Origin: Deltaproteobacteria bacterium
Lineage (GTDB): Bacteria; Desulfobacterota; DSM-4660; Desulfatiglandales; HGW-15
DNA length: 57,873 nt
NCBI GenBank assembly: GCA_020060215.1
Contig: JAGVAP010000013.1
Coordinates: 1-57,873 of the forward strand
Direction of reading: 5' to 3'
Numbering within the stretch: position 1 is the first letter of the stretch; each line of letters starts with the position of its first letter. A program made the position numbers and the translations under genes. The notes under the pieces are model-generated. The model saw only the letters and a program-made list of their open reading frames with translations, was not told the origin of the DNA and made no database searches. Below are positions 1 to 9,622 of the stretch, piece after piece.

Positions 1-1
1 G

Positions 2-1480
2 GGCGTCCAGGCCCAGACCATCTCGAACGTGTACATGGCCATGGAGAACGACCTGACCATCATTCCGGTGATCAACAAGATCGATCTCCCCTCCGCGGAC
101 GTCGAAAAGGCCAGGGAGCAGATCGAGAACGAGCTGGGGCTCGATGGGGACCAGATCCTGCTCTGCTCAGCCAAGGAAGGGGTGGGGATCGAGGAGGTGT
201 TCGAGGCCATCGTAAAGCGGATCCCCCCTCCCCCCGGCAGCCGGGACGAACCGCTCACCGCCCTCACCTTCGATGCCCACTATGACCCCTTCCGCGGGGT
301 CATCATCAGCTGCCGCGTCTTCTCGGGCGCGCTGAGACCCGGAGAGGTCATCCGTTTCATGTCGAACAACGCGGTGTACAAGGTGGAGGAGGTGGGGATC
401 TTTCAATTGGGCAGGATGCAGCGGCCGGAACTCGCCGCGGGCTCCGTGGGCTATATCATCTCCGGGATCAAGACGGTGAGCGACACCAGGGTCGGGGATA
501 CCATCACCCTGGACGCGAAGCCGGCAGAGGCGCCGCTCCCCGGGTTCAAGGAGGCCAAGCCCATGGTCTTCTCGTCCCTCTACCCCATCTCCTCGGAGGA
601 CTACCCGAGCCTTACGGAGGCCCTGGAAAAATTCAAGCTGAACGATGCCTCTCTCGTTTACCAGAAGGACTCGTCCATAGCCCTCGGACAGGGGTACCGG
701 TGCGGGTTCCTGGGCCTCCTGCACCTGGAGATCGTCCAGGGCAGGCTCGAGCGCGAGTACGATCAGAGCTTTGTCATGACCGTTCCGAGCGTCGAGTACC
801 GGTTCACCCTGGATGACGGAAGGACCGTCACGGTGGACAACCCCCAGTACTACCCGGACCCGATATCGATCGTGGGGTCGGCCGAACCTTTCATCAGGGC
901 CGCCATCTTCACGCCCGACCGTTACATGGGCGCGATCATGAAGCTCTGCATCGAACGGAGGGGGGTCAACTCCCGGGTTCATTATCCTACGCCCGGCCGG
1001 CTGGAGATCACCATCGAGATGCCCCTGGCCGAGGTGATCGTCGATTTCTACGACAAGCTCAAGACCATCACGCAGGGATACGGGTCCCTGGACTACGAGT
1101 TCCTGGATTACCGGGAGAGCGACCTGGTGAAGCTGGACATCCTCGTGAACGGGGAAAAGGTCGATGCGCTCTCCGTCATCGTTCACCGAGAGCGTGCCCG
1201 CACTCTTGCGGTGCAGGTCTGCGACCGGCTCCAGCAGGAGATCCCGCGCCACCAGTTCAAGATCGCCATCCAGGGCGCCATCGGCGGGAAGATCATCTCC
1301 CGATCCACCGTCTCCCCTTTCCGGAAGGACGTGACCTCGAAATGCTACGGCGGGGACATCACGCGAAAACGAAAGCTCCTCGAAAAGCAGAAGAAAGGCA
1401 AGAAGCGGATGAAGATGGTGGGCTCCGTCATGATCCCCCAGAGCGCTTTCGTCGCGGTGCTGAAATCGGAAAATGAATAG
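2..1480 (+). CDS. lepA: Elongation factor 4 (LepA), 3' part
   Basis: Ribosome-associated translational GTPase that back-translocates or remodels stalled ribosomes in the cytoplasm. The gene enters the window already open; the frame reads G-V-Q-A-Q-T-I-S-N from base 2, and only the part after the Walker A and G2/G3 motifs is present. The G4 motif NKIDLPSADVEKA is seen near the start, followed by EF-G-like domains II, III and V. The LepA-specific C-terminal domain ends in the lysine/arginine-rich stretch TRKRKLLEKQKKGKKRMK and the usual QSAFVAVLK tail. The stop overlaps the start of hemW by 8 bases, so the two are probably co-transcribed and translationally coupled. Truncation is due to the window edge, not a mutation. 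The identification is very secure. Confidence 0.97.
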   Translation, partial: GVQAQTISNVYMAMENDLTIIPVINKIDLPSADVEKAREQIENELGLDGDQILLCSAKEGVGIEEVFEAIVKRIPPPPGSRDEPLTALTFDAHYDPFRGVIISCRVFSGALRPGEVIRFMSNNAVYKVEEVGIFQLGRMQRPELAAGSVGYIISGIKTVSDTRVGDTITLDAKPAEAPLPGFKEAKPMVFSSLYPISSEDYPSLTEALEKFKLNDASLVYQKDSSIALGQGYRCGFLGLLHLEIVQGRLEREYDQSFVMTVPSVEYRFTLDDGRTVTVDNPQYYPDPISIVGSAEPFIRAAIFTPDRYMGAIMKLCIERRGVNSRVHYPTPGRLEITIEMPLAEVIVDFYDKLKTITQGYGSLDYEFLDYRESDLVKLDILVNGEKVDALSVIVHRERARTLAVQVCDRLQQEIPRHQFKIAIQGAIGGKIISRSTVSPFRKDVTSKCYGGDITRKRKLLEKQKKGKKRMKMVGSVMIPQSAFVAVLKSENE

Positions 1481-2591
1481 CCCCGATAAAGCAGGACTCT
1501 ATGTCCATGTCCCCTTCTGCCTCTCGAAGTGCCCGTACTGCGACTTCTATTCGGTCCCTTCCCTGGATCTTGTCCCTGATTGGAAGGAGGCGTTGTTCAA
1601 AGAGCTCGCCCTCCACAACGGGGGGTGTCCGGAGTTCGATTCCCTCTACCTGGGAGGCGGCACCCCGAGCGCGCTCGACGGGCCCCAGCTGGCCGACCTT
1701 GTCGGGAGACTGTTCCGGGACCTCCGTTTCACCCCGGACGCGGAGATCACCATCGAGGCGAACCCGGACGATATCACGCGGGAGAAACTCCGGCTGTACC
1801 GGGGGCTGGGGGTGAACCGGATCAGTCTCGGGGTGCAGTCCCTTCGAGAGGACGAGCTCCGGCTGCTGGGGCGCCGGCACACGGCCGAGCAGGCCGAATC
1901 CGCCCTCGGCATGATCAGGGAGTGCGGCTTCACGAACCTGAGCGTGGACCTGATGTACGGCCTTCCCGGCCAGGCCCCTGCCGAGTGGATGGCAACCCTG
2001 GAGCGGGCGATCGGGCACCGGCCTGAGCACCTCTCCTGCTATCAGCTGACCTTCCACGCCAACACGGACTTCGGCCGGATGCTCGCCCAGGGGAAGATCA
2101 CCGAAAAGGGGGAGGAGGATCAGAGGACTTTTTTCATGAAGACCGCCGAGACCCTGCAGGCGAGCGGGTATATCCACTACGAGATCTCCAACTTCGCCAA
2201 GGATGAGGAGAGCGTCGCGCGACACAACGGCAAGTACTGGCGCCGCGTCCCCTATCTTGGGCTGGGCCCCGGCGCGCACTCCTTCCGGGGGGAAACCCGG
2301 TGGTGGAACGCAAGCTCCGTCTCCCGATACTGCGAGATGCTGAAGACCGGGACCCTCCCGATCGAGGGAAGCGAGAGGCTCACGGAGGAGCAGCAGAGGC
2401 TGGAGTCTCTGAGCCTGGGGCTGAGGACGCGCGAGGGGGTCGATCTCTCCCTCCTGCGAACCCGGCCCGGATCCGACAAGACCCTCTCCCGATTGGAATG
2501 CGAGGGGCTGGTGGAGGTGTGCGAAGGACGGGTCGTGCCCACGACCGAGGGGTATGCGGTGGCCGACAGCCTGCCGCTGCTCTTCATGTAG
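1473..2591 (+). CDS. hemW: HemW-type radical SAM haem chaperone
   Basis: Radical SAM protein of the HemN/HemW family, 372 residues. HemW proteins bind haem and deliver it to respiratory enzymes; most are not coproporphyrinogen dehydrogenases despite older names. The N-terminus carries [18 protein letters not shown], the CxxxCxxC cluster motif with the extra Cys typical of the family. It is followed by YLGGGTPS and the SAM-binding region around [19 protein letters not shown]. The length is normal for HemW and shorter than HemN (about 450). The ATG overlaps the lepA stop by 8 bases; the lepA-hemW order is common in bacteria. Confidence is high for the family. The choice of HemW over HemN rests on length and neighbourhood. 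Confidence 0.93.
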   Translation: MNSPDKAGLYVHVPFCLSKCPYCDFYSVPSLDLVPDWKEALFKELALHNGGCPEFDSLYLGGGTPSALDGPQLADLVGRLFRDLRFTPDAEITIEANPDDITREKLRLYRGLGVNRISLGVQSLREDELRLLGRRHTAEQAESALGMIRECGFTNLSVDLMYGLPGQAPAEWMATLERAIGHRPEHLSCYQLTFHANTDFGRMLAQGKITEKGEEDQRTFFMKTAETLQASGYIHYEISNFAKDEESVARHNGKYWRRVPYLGLGPGAHSFRGETRWWNASSVSRYCEMLKTGTLPIEGSERLTEEQQRLESLSLGLRTREGVDLSLLRTRPGSDKTLSRLECEGLVEVCEGRVVPTTEGYAVADSLPLLFM

Positions 2592-2754
2592 CGGCAGAAA
2601 AGAGGTTGCATGGGAGCCGTGTACCGCCGATGGATTTCCGGTTCCGGACGACTCGCAGAGCCGGGGGACACAGACCGGAATGTATGGAACAGTGGAGTAT
2701 TGGGGAAGAACAACTGCCAAGCCTTGCAACCCCGATTGAAGTGGTTACATTACC

Positions 2755-2780
2755 CGGTCCGGGGTGAAACCCCGCGACCG
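2755..2780 (+). promoter_or_regulatory. Stem-loop just upstream of typA
   Basis: The sequence folds as CGGTC, c, GGGGT, gaa, ACCCC, gc, GACCG: a ten-pair stem with a small internal loop. It ends 17 bases before the chosen typA ATG. There is no T-tract, so it is not an obvious terminator. It could shape the 5' leader and access to the ribosome binding site; this is inference. Confidence 0.35.
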
Positions 2781-2797
2781 TGAGACAGAGACGAACC

Positions 2798-4639
2798 ATG
2801 ACCGATATGATCCGTAACGAGAAGATTCGAAACATTGCCATCATCGCCCATGTGGACCACGGCAAGACGACCCTCGTCGACGCCATGTTCCGCCAGAGCG
2901 GCCTTTTCAGGGCCAACCAGGAGGTCGATGATCGTCTCATGGACACCCTGGACCTGGAGAGGGAGCGCGGGATCACCATTGCAGCCAAGAACTGCTCGAT
3001 CATGTGGAAGGGGATCCGCGTCAACATCGTGGACACCCCCGGACATGCGGACTTCGGAGGGGAAGTCGAGCGGGCCCTCTCCATGGTGGACGGGGCGGTG
3101 CTCCTGGTGGATGCCTCCGAAGGCCCCCTGCCCCAGACCCGGTTCGTGCTCCGGAAGGCCCTGGAAGCGAGGCTGAAGATCATCGTGGTGATCAACAAGA
3201 TCGACCGACAGGACGCCCGCCCCGGCGAGGTGCTCGACGAGATCTACGACATGCTCATCGACCTCGGTGCCACCGATGACCAGCTCGAGTTTCCCCTCCT
3301 CTACGCGGTGGGCCGGGACGGGGTAGCGATGAAGGGCCCGGAAGAGCATGCCGAGAATCTCCAACCCCTGATGGAGACGATCATCGGAGAGATCCCGGGC
3401 CCGTCCCATGACCCCGAAGCCCCCTTCCAGATGCTCGTGTCCGACCTGGGCTATTCGGACTATGTGGGGCGGCTGGTCATCGGCAAGGTCTTCAACGGGA
3501 CGGCCCGTGCCAGGGAGAGTCTCGTCCGCATAGGGGAGAGCGGCGAGGCCGCTCCCCTGAAGGTGACCAAGCTCCAGATCTACGAGGGCATGGCCCTGAA
3601 GGATGTCGAAGAGGTCCGCGCCGGAGATATCGCGGTGCTCTCCGGCATCGATGAGGTCAGGATCGGCGACACGATCTCGAACGCGCAGAACCGCAATGCC
3701 CTCCCGCGCATACGCGTAGATGAACCCACGGTCTCCATGGCCTTTACGATCAACGACTCCCCCCTGGGAGGAAAAGAGGGGAAGTACGTGCAGTCGAGCC
3801 GGATCCGCGACCGCCTCAGGAAGGAGGCGCTCCTCAATGTGGCCGTCCAGGTGGAGGAGAGCGGGGAAAAGGACAGCATCAAGGTGAAAGGGAGGGGAGA
3901 GTTTCAGCTGGCCATCCTCATCGAGACCATGCGAAGGGAGGGATACGAATTCTGCGTCGGCCGCCCCGAGGTGATCTACCGGCATGAAAACGGCAGGAAG
4001 CTCGAGCCGATCGAGTGCCTCCTCATCGACTGCGAAGAGCGTTTCCTCGGTATCGTGACCGAAAAGCTCTCGCTCCGTAAGGGGAAGATGGTCAACCTGG
4101 TGAATAACGGCAACGGCAGGGTGAGGATCGAGTTCTCCGTGCCGGGCCGCACCCTCATCGGTTACCGGGACGAGTTCCTCACGGACACCCGCGGCACCGG
4201 GATCATGCATTCCATGTTCGACGGCTACGACGAGTTCAGGGGCGAATGTCCCAGCCGCTTCACAGGATCGATCGTGGCCGACCGCTCGGGGAAGGCCGTG
4301 GCCTATGCCCTCTACAACCTGGAGCCCAGAGGCCGCCTGTTCGTGGTGCCCGGAGACCCGGTCTACGAAGGGATGATCATAGGGGAGCACAACCGCTCCA
4401 ACGACATCGACGTGAACGCCTGCAAGGAGAAGAAGCTGACCAACATCCGCGCGGCCGGCAAGGATGACAACGTCCTTCTCACCCCGATCAGACCCATGAC
4501 CCTGGAGCAGGCGGTCAGCTTTATCCGTGAGGACGAACTGCTGGAAGTGACCCCGCTTTCCGTGCGTATGCGAAAGGCCCTTCTCCCGGCCCAGAAGCGC
4601 CACAACGCCACACGTCTCACCCGCAAGGAAGCCGCGTAA
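2798..4639 (+). CDS. typA: TypA/BipA ribosome-binding GTPase
   Basis: Translational GTPase needed for ribosome assembly and growth under stress, acting on the 50S/70S ribosome. The N-terminus shows the G1 motif [11 protein letters not shown]2 near RGITI, G3 [14 protein letters not shown] and G4 NKIDR, in the order expected for TypA. The C-terminal domain carries the family signature [18 protein letters not shown]. The full product is about 613 residues, a normal length. The ATG at 2798 is chosen because the GTG at 2780 lies in a stem-loop and has no ribosome binding site; an ATG at 2807 is also possible. It stands alone, separated from hemW by about 200 bases with no other gene. Confidence 0.96.
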   Translation: MTDMIRNEKIRNIAIIAHVDHGKTTLVDAMFRQSGLFRANQEVDDRLMDTLDLERERGITIAAKNCSIMWKGIRVNIVDTPGHADFGGEVERALSMVDGAVLLVDASEGPLPQTRFVLRKALEARLKIIVVINKIDRQDARPGEVLDEIYDMLIDLGATDDQLEFPLLYAVGRDGVAMKGPEEHAENLQPLMETIIGEIPGPSHDPEAPFQMLVSDLGYSDYVGRLVIGKVFNGTARARESLVRIGESGEAAPLKVTKLQIYEGMALKDVEEVRAGDIAVLSGIDEVRIGDTISNAQNRNALPRIRVDEPTVSMAFTINDSPLGGKEGKYVQSSRIRDRLRKEALLNVAVQVEESGEKDSIKVKGRGEFQLAILIETMRREGYEFCVGRPEVIYRHENGRKLEPIECLLIDCEERFLGIVTEKLSLRKGKMVNLVNNGNGRVRIEFSVPGRTLIGYRDEFLTDTRGTGIMHSMFDGYDEFRGECPSRFTGSIVADRSGKAVAYALYNLEPRGRLFVVPGDPVYEGMIIGEHNRSNDIDVNACKEKKLTNIRAAGKDDNVLLTPIRPMTLEQAVSFIREDELLEVTPLSVRMRKALLPAQKRHNATRLTRKEAA

Positions 4640-4983
4640 TCAAATCTCGATGGTGTCAGTGAACTACACCGGCAGAGGGGGATGGCCCCCGAGGGGGCTT
4701 ATGCCCAGTGCTATGAATAAGCTCGAAATCCGAAGCACGAATTCCGAAAACCATTTTAAAATCACCAAAACACAAATGACCAAGACAATGAAAAACATGC
4801 GTTTCCGCTCCTTTTTTGGTTTCACCCCATTTGAAAATTCGAATCTGAATTCGTTTGTTTCGAATTTCGAGATTCGAGATTCGGATTTTCAGGCCATGAT
4901 TTTCACCCGGGTCCCTCCACAGAGGCGGAGGGTTTAGCGATACCAAGCCGTACGCGGCTGTGAACCTCACCCAAGGGAGTCTT
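4640..4983. repeat. Intergenic AT-rich imperfect palindrome
   Basis: This 344-base gap holds no supported gene. Bases 4684-4699 form a GGCCCCC/GGGGGCT hairpin that may help end typA transcription. From about 4723 to 4889 there is a long imperfect inverted repeat. The left arm is built of CGAAATCCGAAGCACGAATT-like words and the right arm of the complementary TTCGAATTTCGAGATTCGG words. The region is much more AT-rich than its surroundings. It resembles degenerate dispersed intergenic repeats seen in many environmental bacterial genomes rather than a coding or transposon remnant. Confidence 0.6.
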
Positions 4984-5412
4984 ATGCGCCCTCAAGTAGC
5001 GAAAGAAATCATCTCCTATTGCTCAAGCTGCAAGAGAGATGTCATGCATACCATCGTGGCCATGAACGAGGACCGGATCGTCCGGGTCCTCTGCAGGAGC
5101 TGCAAGAAAGAACATGCGTTCAGGCACTCCCCTGACAGGAGCTCCCCGCCCGGAAGAAAACCTCCCGCCGGAAGGAGCGCGCCGGCGAAAACCCTGTCCG
5201 ATGCCGAGGAGTGGAGGATGGAGATGGGCAGGCTCAGGGGTTCTTCAGCCAAACCTTACGCCCTGGACGGCCAGTTCGAGGAAGGACAGAAGGTCGTTCA
5301 TCGGACGTTCGGGACCGGTGTGGTGAAACGGCTGATCTCCGGCGACAAGATGGAGGTCCTTTTCGAAGAGGGCCCAAAGGTGCTGGTGCGCGGCAGGGCC
5401 AAGCCCCGGTAG
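4984..5412 (+). CDS. Small zinc-ribbon protein with Tudor-like tail
   Basis: A 142-residue cytoplasmic protein of unknown role. Near the N-terminus are two Cys pairs, CSSCKRD and CRSCKKEH, about 27 residues apart, forming a likely zinc ribbon. A basic, Pro/Ser-rich linker follows. The last 50 residues contain HRTFGTGVVKRLISGDKMEV followed by LFEEGPKVLV. This pattern resembles the small Tudor-like domain at the C-terminus of UvrD/PcrA helicases and CarD-type RNA polymerase contact domains. The ATG at 4984 is preferred over a GTG 24 bases upstream because AAGGGAG sits five bases before it. A role at DNA or RNA polymerase is inference from the domain resemblance. No neighbour suggests a function. 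Confidence 0.75.
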   Translation: MRPQVAKEIISYCSSCKRDVMHTIVAMNEDRIVRVLCRSCKKEHAFRHSPDRSSPPGRKPPAGRSAPAKTLSDAEEWRMEMGRLRGSSAKPYALDGQFEEGQKVVHRTFGTGVVKRLISGDKMEVLFEEGPKVLVRGRAKPR

Positions 5413-5562
5413 CTTTCATGTGTGCTGGAAGTCCTGGCCCTCTGGACCAGGACCAGAGATCATGGGCTCACGCTACAAAGCCTTCCCTTGGCGCCCTCAT
5501 CACCCCCCCGTTTCCATCAGTCCGGTATTGCCTCTTTTCCTTCGCACGCTCCGGCCTCTTAT

Positions 5563-5588
5563 CGTTCCCACGCTCCAGCGTGGGAACG
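5563..5588. repeat. Perfect 26-bp palindrome, REP-like
   Basis: The 12-base arms CGTTCCCACGCT and AGCGTGGGAACG are separated by CC. The arms are exact reverse complements. Similar palindromes occur as dispersed intergenic repeats in other bacteria. It could fold as a hairpin in RNA but lacks a T-tract. Confidence 0.75.
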
Positions 5589-5741
5589 CAGAGGTCCAGG
5601 ACGCTCCCGCGTCCGGATTTCTGCGCCTGACCGCCCCGTTGCTCCTGTATACATAAATACCTTCTCCCGCGCTTCTGAATACATCCCTCCTCCTATTCTC
5701 TTTTACTACTTCCAACCTACACTTGTATGAAACTCCACTCC

Positions 5742-5763
5742 CTGCAGGAGCTTGCTCCTGCAG
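5742..5763. repeat. REP-like palindrome (GGAGC-TT-GCTCC type)
   Basis: The 10-base arms CTGCAGGAGC and GCTCCTGCAG flank TT. The core GGAGCTTGCTCC recurs in the inverted pair at 6885-6954, so this belongs to the same dispersed family. Confidence 0.7.
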
Positions 5764-6007
5764 ATCTCTTGTCCTTCATTCGATGTTCGATGTTCGTCTT
5801 GAAACTTCGTCAAGTTGGACCGGGACACCCGACAGGAGGTGAGCAAGAGACCGACCGCTTTTCACTTTCTTCTGATTGAAAGCGCGATGGGAACTCCGAA
5901 GTCCTGGCTCTTTGCAGCCGCGGACCGCTGAGACTGTGTACGGACCTGGTGGATGCAACCGTCTACGGATTCAGGCAACGCAAGGATCGGTAAGAGAGAG
6001 GAAGAAA

Positions 6008-6622
6008 ATGAAAAGGATATTGCTGCTTCTGGCCCTGGCAGGCCCCGCCCTGGCAGTGGTCATCCATTTGCTGGCGGGCGCCGGCGAGTTTCAACCCGAG
6101 ATCGGATTGCCCCCCATGGGGCAGAATGTGGAGGAGGGAGGTGCCCTCCCCGAAGGACAATGGGCGGCGAACGGGGGCCGGGTGGGAGAGGCCTCTCCGC
6201 CCCCTCCGGGGACCGCATCCCCGCCCATGTCCTGGCCGCTCGAACCGGACCCGCTTCTTCAGCATCCGTATGTGTATGCCCGGCCCGTCGCATCGGAGGC
6301 GCAGGATGGACCGTTCATGGTCGCCGGCTTCGACATGGCGGGGATGGATGGAAGTTCGTTCCCTCCGGCGGGAGGATATTCATCTCCCCTCGGCGGAGGA
6401 TATTCATCTCCGGGCTGGGGGGGAGGACTCTTCGCGCCGTCCGGTGACACACCGGAGGTCCTGCCGCTCCTTATCCCGGACTCCGACTCGGTCGACCCGC
6501 CGTCCCCCCCCGTTGTTCTTACGGCGGAGAACCCTGTCTCGATTCCCGAGCCCGGGACCCTGCTCCTACTGGGGGCCGGCCTCGCAGGCCTGATATGGAT
6601 CGGGAAGAGGCTGGAACGGTAG
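6008..6622 (+). CDS. PEP-CTERM exported protein
   Basis: A 204-residue secreted protein. The N-terminus MKRILLLLALAGPALAVVIH is a signal peptide. The C-terminus carries a complete PEP-CTERM sorting signal: the PEP motif in SIPEPGTLLLLGAG, a hydrophobic helix (LLLGAGLAGLIWIG) and a basic end (KRLER). Proteins of this type are recognised by exosortase (EpsH/XrtA family) and linked to exopolysaccharide production. The mature part is low-complexity, rich in Pro and Gly, with a short repeat GGYSSP twice, and no enzymatic domain is visible. The ATG at 6008 follows GAGAGGAAGAAA, a good ribosome binding site. No exosortase gene is in the window. Confidence 0.88.
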   Translation: MKRILLLLALAGPALAVVIHLLAGAGEFQPEIGLPPMGQNVEEGGALPEGQWAANGGRVGEASPPPPGTASPPMSWPLEPDPLLQHPYVYARPVASEAQDGPFMVAGFDMAGMDGSSFPPAGGYSSPLGGGYSSPGWGGGLFAPSGDTPEVLPLLIPDSDSVDPPSPPVVLTAENPVSIPEPGTLLLLGAGLAGLIWIGKRLER

Positions 6623-7210
6623 AATCAGGGAATCCCCTATTGATTATCCTCTGCGGACGGCCATAATAATTGGGCGGCTCCTACGAGAAGGCTCGCCGGA
6701 ACGCCAGGAAACCGTAAGACCAATTCCCAACCGACCGACAAGGCTGCGTTTCGATGGATACCACCGGTAAACTGGTGGTGGTATGGGAGGCCTCCCTGGA
6801 AGGGGGTCTCACACCAGCCCCCCTGTCGTTCAAAGGAGGTCAGATCCAATCGCGGGGTAAATTATGGTGGTTTTCTTGGTTTCCTGTAGGAGCAGGATCC
6901 TGCTTGCGGTTTTCCCCCGATCCAAAGAATCGCAAGCAGGAGCTTGCTCCTACAAGAATAGAGCTCCAACGATATTCATTCCTATTGAAGCTCATCCGCC
7001 GTTCTTGGTTCGTCGTGAGGGTTCCCCTTTGATCCATTTGGCGCTCCATTCCAGAAACATTTTTTTGTTCTCAGTACTGATCACCGGCACAGCCATTGTT
7101 CATATCGCTGGCATGCCAGTGGATGACTCCTTCATTTAGGGGGCTGAGCCGTTCTCGTAACGGGAGGCGAGCATCGCTCTGGGCCTCCCATCTCAACGAC
7201 CGGAGAGGAC
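6623..7210. other. Gene-poor stretch with a REP pair
   Basis: No supported gene in 588 bases between the PEP-CTERM gene and the sensor kinase. A near-perfect inverted pair of REP-like units lies at 6885-6954. A further weak hairpin (ATACCACC ... GGTGGTAT) lies near 6758-6784. Confidence 0.6.
6885..6954. repeat. Inverted pair of REP-like units
   Basis: A 24-base unit at 6885-6908, beginning TGTAGGAGCA and ending TGCTTGCG, is mirrored at 6931-6954, beginning CGCAAGCAGG and ending GCTCCTACA. Only two positions mismatch, around a 22-base loop. The core is shared with the palindrome at 5742. The arrangement is typical of bacterial REP/BIME elements. Confidence 0.8.
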
Positions 7211-9622
7211 ATGGGCAGCAGGGGACACCCCGTCCCTCAATCGACGAACGTCGGACACGAACGAATGCCGGTTCCATTCTGGCGAAGGGTGAGGACCGGG
7301 ATCAGGGGCAGGATCCTTTTCCTGATGCTGCTCATCCTCCTGCCTGCCTTCACGATCCAGGCCTACTTCTTCTACGACCGGTACCAGTTCGCGAAAGCGC
7401 AAGAATTCCAGGCCAACCGGGAAGTCGCACACATGGTGGCGGGAGGTTTCGAGTCGTTCATACAGGAGGTCCACCTGCAGGAGCTTGCGATCGGCATTTC
7501 GCTGAGCGCTTCCCCTCCCCTTTCAACGCGAGACGTGAACCGTCTCCTGCTGGAGAGTGACCAGGACTATCCTTCCATTCAGAGCTTCAGTTGGGCCGGC
7601 GTGGATGGCCGGATCGAGGTCTCCAGCACTTCCTGGGCTGTGGGTAAGGATATTTCCCCGGACCCTTATTTTCGAGAGATGGTCTCGGGGCGGGAATGGG
7701 TGGTGAGCGATGTGTTCCGCAGCACGGTCACGGGTGAGCCCGTCTTCGTCATTGGTCGCGCGATTCGAGGGGAACAGGGGAATTTCCTCGGCGCGGTCCT
7801 CGCAGAGGTCCTGGCCGACCGCCTGGATGGGGTGCTTGCGGTTCGCCGCCCCGGACACGGCAGCATCAGTCTCGTCGACAGCTCCGGAAGGCTTGTCTAC
7901 CGCCACCCGCCGGCCGTGATCACGTGGGACCAGCGAGACTGGAAAGCTTCGTTGCCGTCCATCCGGGAGATGTACCACCAGGAATATGCCGGCGTGCTGA
8001 TCCCCCCCTATGATTCCCATCACCGGATCATGGTGACCAAGCCCATCCAGTCCATCGGGTGGTTCGCGGTCGCGTGCAGCAGGGAGGACGAGGCCATGCG
8101 TCCGGTCATCGGGAGCCTGACCCGTGAAGGCATCCTGTTCCTGGTGGTCGCGCTCACCTCCTTTCTGGCCGCCCTTGTCCTGTCCCGCAGCATCTCCGGC
8201 CCGATCAAGGGGCTCCAGAGACATGCCGCCTCCCTCTCTCGCGGAGACCTGGAGACCCGGGTACCCCTGAGGGGCCCCTCGGAGTTACAGGACCTTGCCG
8301 CCGTCTTCAACCAGATGGCCGGCCAGATCCGTACGTGGACCGAAAAGGCGGAGCAACGGGCCGTAGAGGCCGAGGAAGAAAAAAGGGTTCTGGACGCGTT
8401 GATGGAGCACGTGCCCGAGGGAATCGCCATAGCCGACGCTCCGGACGTGAGGATTCGCCGAATGAGCCGGTACGGCCGTTACGAGGCCGGAGAGATCCCT
8501 GAGATCACGGAAAAGGCTCCTCTGTCGCACTACTTTCGGAAGGGCTCGATCCTGCACCTGGACGGGAAGACCGCATTGGACTCCGATGAGCTGCCCCTTG
8601 CAAGGGCCGTCAAAAAGGGTGAAGTGACGAACGACCTGGAACTGATCCTGCGAAGGCGGGACGGCTCGGAATCCGTACTCCTCTGCAATGCGGGTCCCAT
8701 TCGAAACTCGGAGGGACAGGTGACCGGAGGAGTCGTTGCCTGGCGGGACATCACCGAGCGAAAAAGGATGGAGGACGACCTTCGCTCTTCCCGCGATGAG
8801 CTGGAGCAGCGCGTCAGGCAGCGGACGGCGGAGCTCGAGCGGGCCAATGAGGCCCTGCGATCCGAAATCCGGATGAGGGAAAGGGCTGAATCCGACCTGG
8901 AGGTCCATGCGGCAAAGCTCGAACTCAGCAACAGGGAGATGCAGGATTTCGTCTTTGTCGCCTCCCACGACCTTCAGGAACCCGCTCGCAAGCTGCAGAC
9001 CCTGGCCGATGTCTTCTCTCTGAAGTGCCGGGATTCCCTTTCCGATGAATGCCTCGATTATGTGGACCGGATCCGTATGGCCGCGAAGCGGATGCAGGAC
9101 CTCCTCTCCTCTCTGCTGGCCTACTCCCACATCGCAACCAAGCCCGAGCAGTTCATTCAAGTGGACCTGACCGAGGCGGCACGCGATGCGATTTCCTCCC
9201 TCGAGGAATACGCGGCGCAAAAGGGAGGGACCATAGAGGTGGGAGAGCTTCCTGTGATGGAGGGGGACCGTTTACAGATGGTCCGGCTCTTTCAGGACAT
9301 TGTTCACAATGCGCTGAAGTTCCACAGAGAGGGCGTGCCGCCGGAGGTGAAGATCCAATCCGGTTATGTCGAAGGGATGTTTGGTCCGGGCGGTTATGCG
9401 ATCTCTGTGCAGGATAACGGCATCGGCTTCGAAGAGAGGTACCGGGACCGCATCTTCCTGCCGTTCGAGCGCCTCCACGGAAGGGAGCCGTACGAGGGCG
9501 TCGGTATGGGGCTCACGATCTGCAGGAAGATCGTGGAGCGGCACAACGGCTCCATCCGTGTAAAGAGTTCACCCGGGAAGGGGTCGACCTTCATCATCCT
9601 CATCCCCGTGAAGCAGAAGTGA
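7211..9622 (+). CDS. Membrane sensor histidine kinase (Cache-HAMP-PAS-HisKA)
   Basis: An 803-residue two-component sensor. There is a transmembrane helix at about residues 35-54 (LFLMLLILLPAF). An extracytoplasmic region of about 250 residues follows, with dCache-like features (PYFREMVSGREWVVSDVF). A second helix lies near 306-325, then a HAMP linker and a PAS-like region ending with VAWRDITERKRMEDDL. A coiled coil leads to HisKA with the phosphoacceptor in VASHDLQEP (His586) and an HATPase domain with N box NALKFH, G1 DNGIGF and G2 GVGMGLTI. The ATG at 7211 follows GGAGAGG; an internal ATG at 7265 is an alternative. No response regulator is adjacent, so it is an orphan kinase. The ligand is unknown. 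Confidence 0.92.
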   Translation: MGSRGHPVPQSTNVGHERMPVPFWRRVRTGIRGRILFLMLLILLPAFTIQAYFFYDRYQFAKAQEFQANREVAHMVAGGFESFIQEVHLQELAIGISLSASPPLSTRDVNRLLLESDQDYPSIQSFSWAGVDGRIEVSSTSWAVGKDISPDPYFREMVSGREWVVSDVFRSTVTGEPVFVIGRAIRGEQGNFLGAVLAEVLADRLDGVLAVRRPGHGSISLVDSSGRLVYRHPPAVITWDQRDWKASLPSIREMYHQEYAGVLIPPYDSHHRIMVTKPIQSIGWFAVACSREDEAMRPVIGSLTREGILFLVVALTSFLAALVLSRSISGPIKGLQRHAASLSRGDLETRVPLRGPSELQDLAAVFNQMAGQIRTWTEKAEQRAVEAEEEKRVLDALMEHVPEGIAIADAPDVRIRRMSRYGRYEAGEIPEITEKAPLSHYFRKGSILHLDGKTALDSDELPLARAVKKGEVTNDLELILRRRDGSESVLLCNAGPIRNSEGQVTGGVVAWRDITERKRMEDDLRSSRDELEQRVRQRTAELERANEALRSEIRMRERAESDLEVHAAKLELSNREMQDFVFVASHDLQEPARKLQTLADVFSLKCRDSLSDECLDYVDRIRMAAKRMQDLLSSLLAYSHIATKPEQFIQVDLTEAARDAISSLEEYAAQKGGTIEVGELPVMEGDRLQMVRLFQDIVHNALKFHREGVPPEVKIQSGYVEGMFGPGGYAISVQDNGIGFEERYRDRIFLPFERLHGREPYEGVGMGLTICRKIVERHNGSIRVKSSPGKGSTFIILIPVKQK

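Larger units (their letters stand above)
5413..6007. other. Gene-poor stretch with REP-like palindromes
   Basis: No convincing gene is seen in these 595 bases. They hold two short palindromes (listed separately) and a degenerate word-like repeat around 5776-5803 (ATTCGATGTTCGATGTTCGT) related to those at 17803, 41727 and 55428. The short reading frames here have no ribosome binding site or family resemblance. Confidence 0.6.

Noticed and set aside
2750..4603. Minus-strand 617-codon frame opposite typA
   Set aside because: Same composition artefact; typA on the plus strand has all G motifs.
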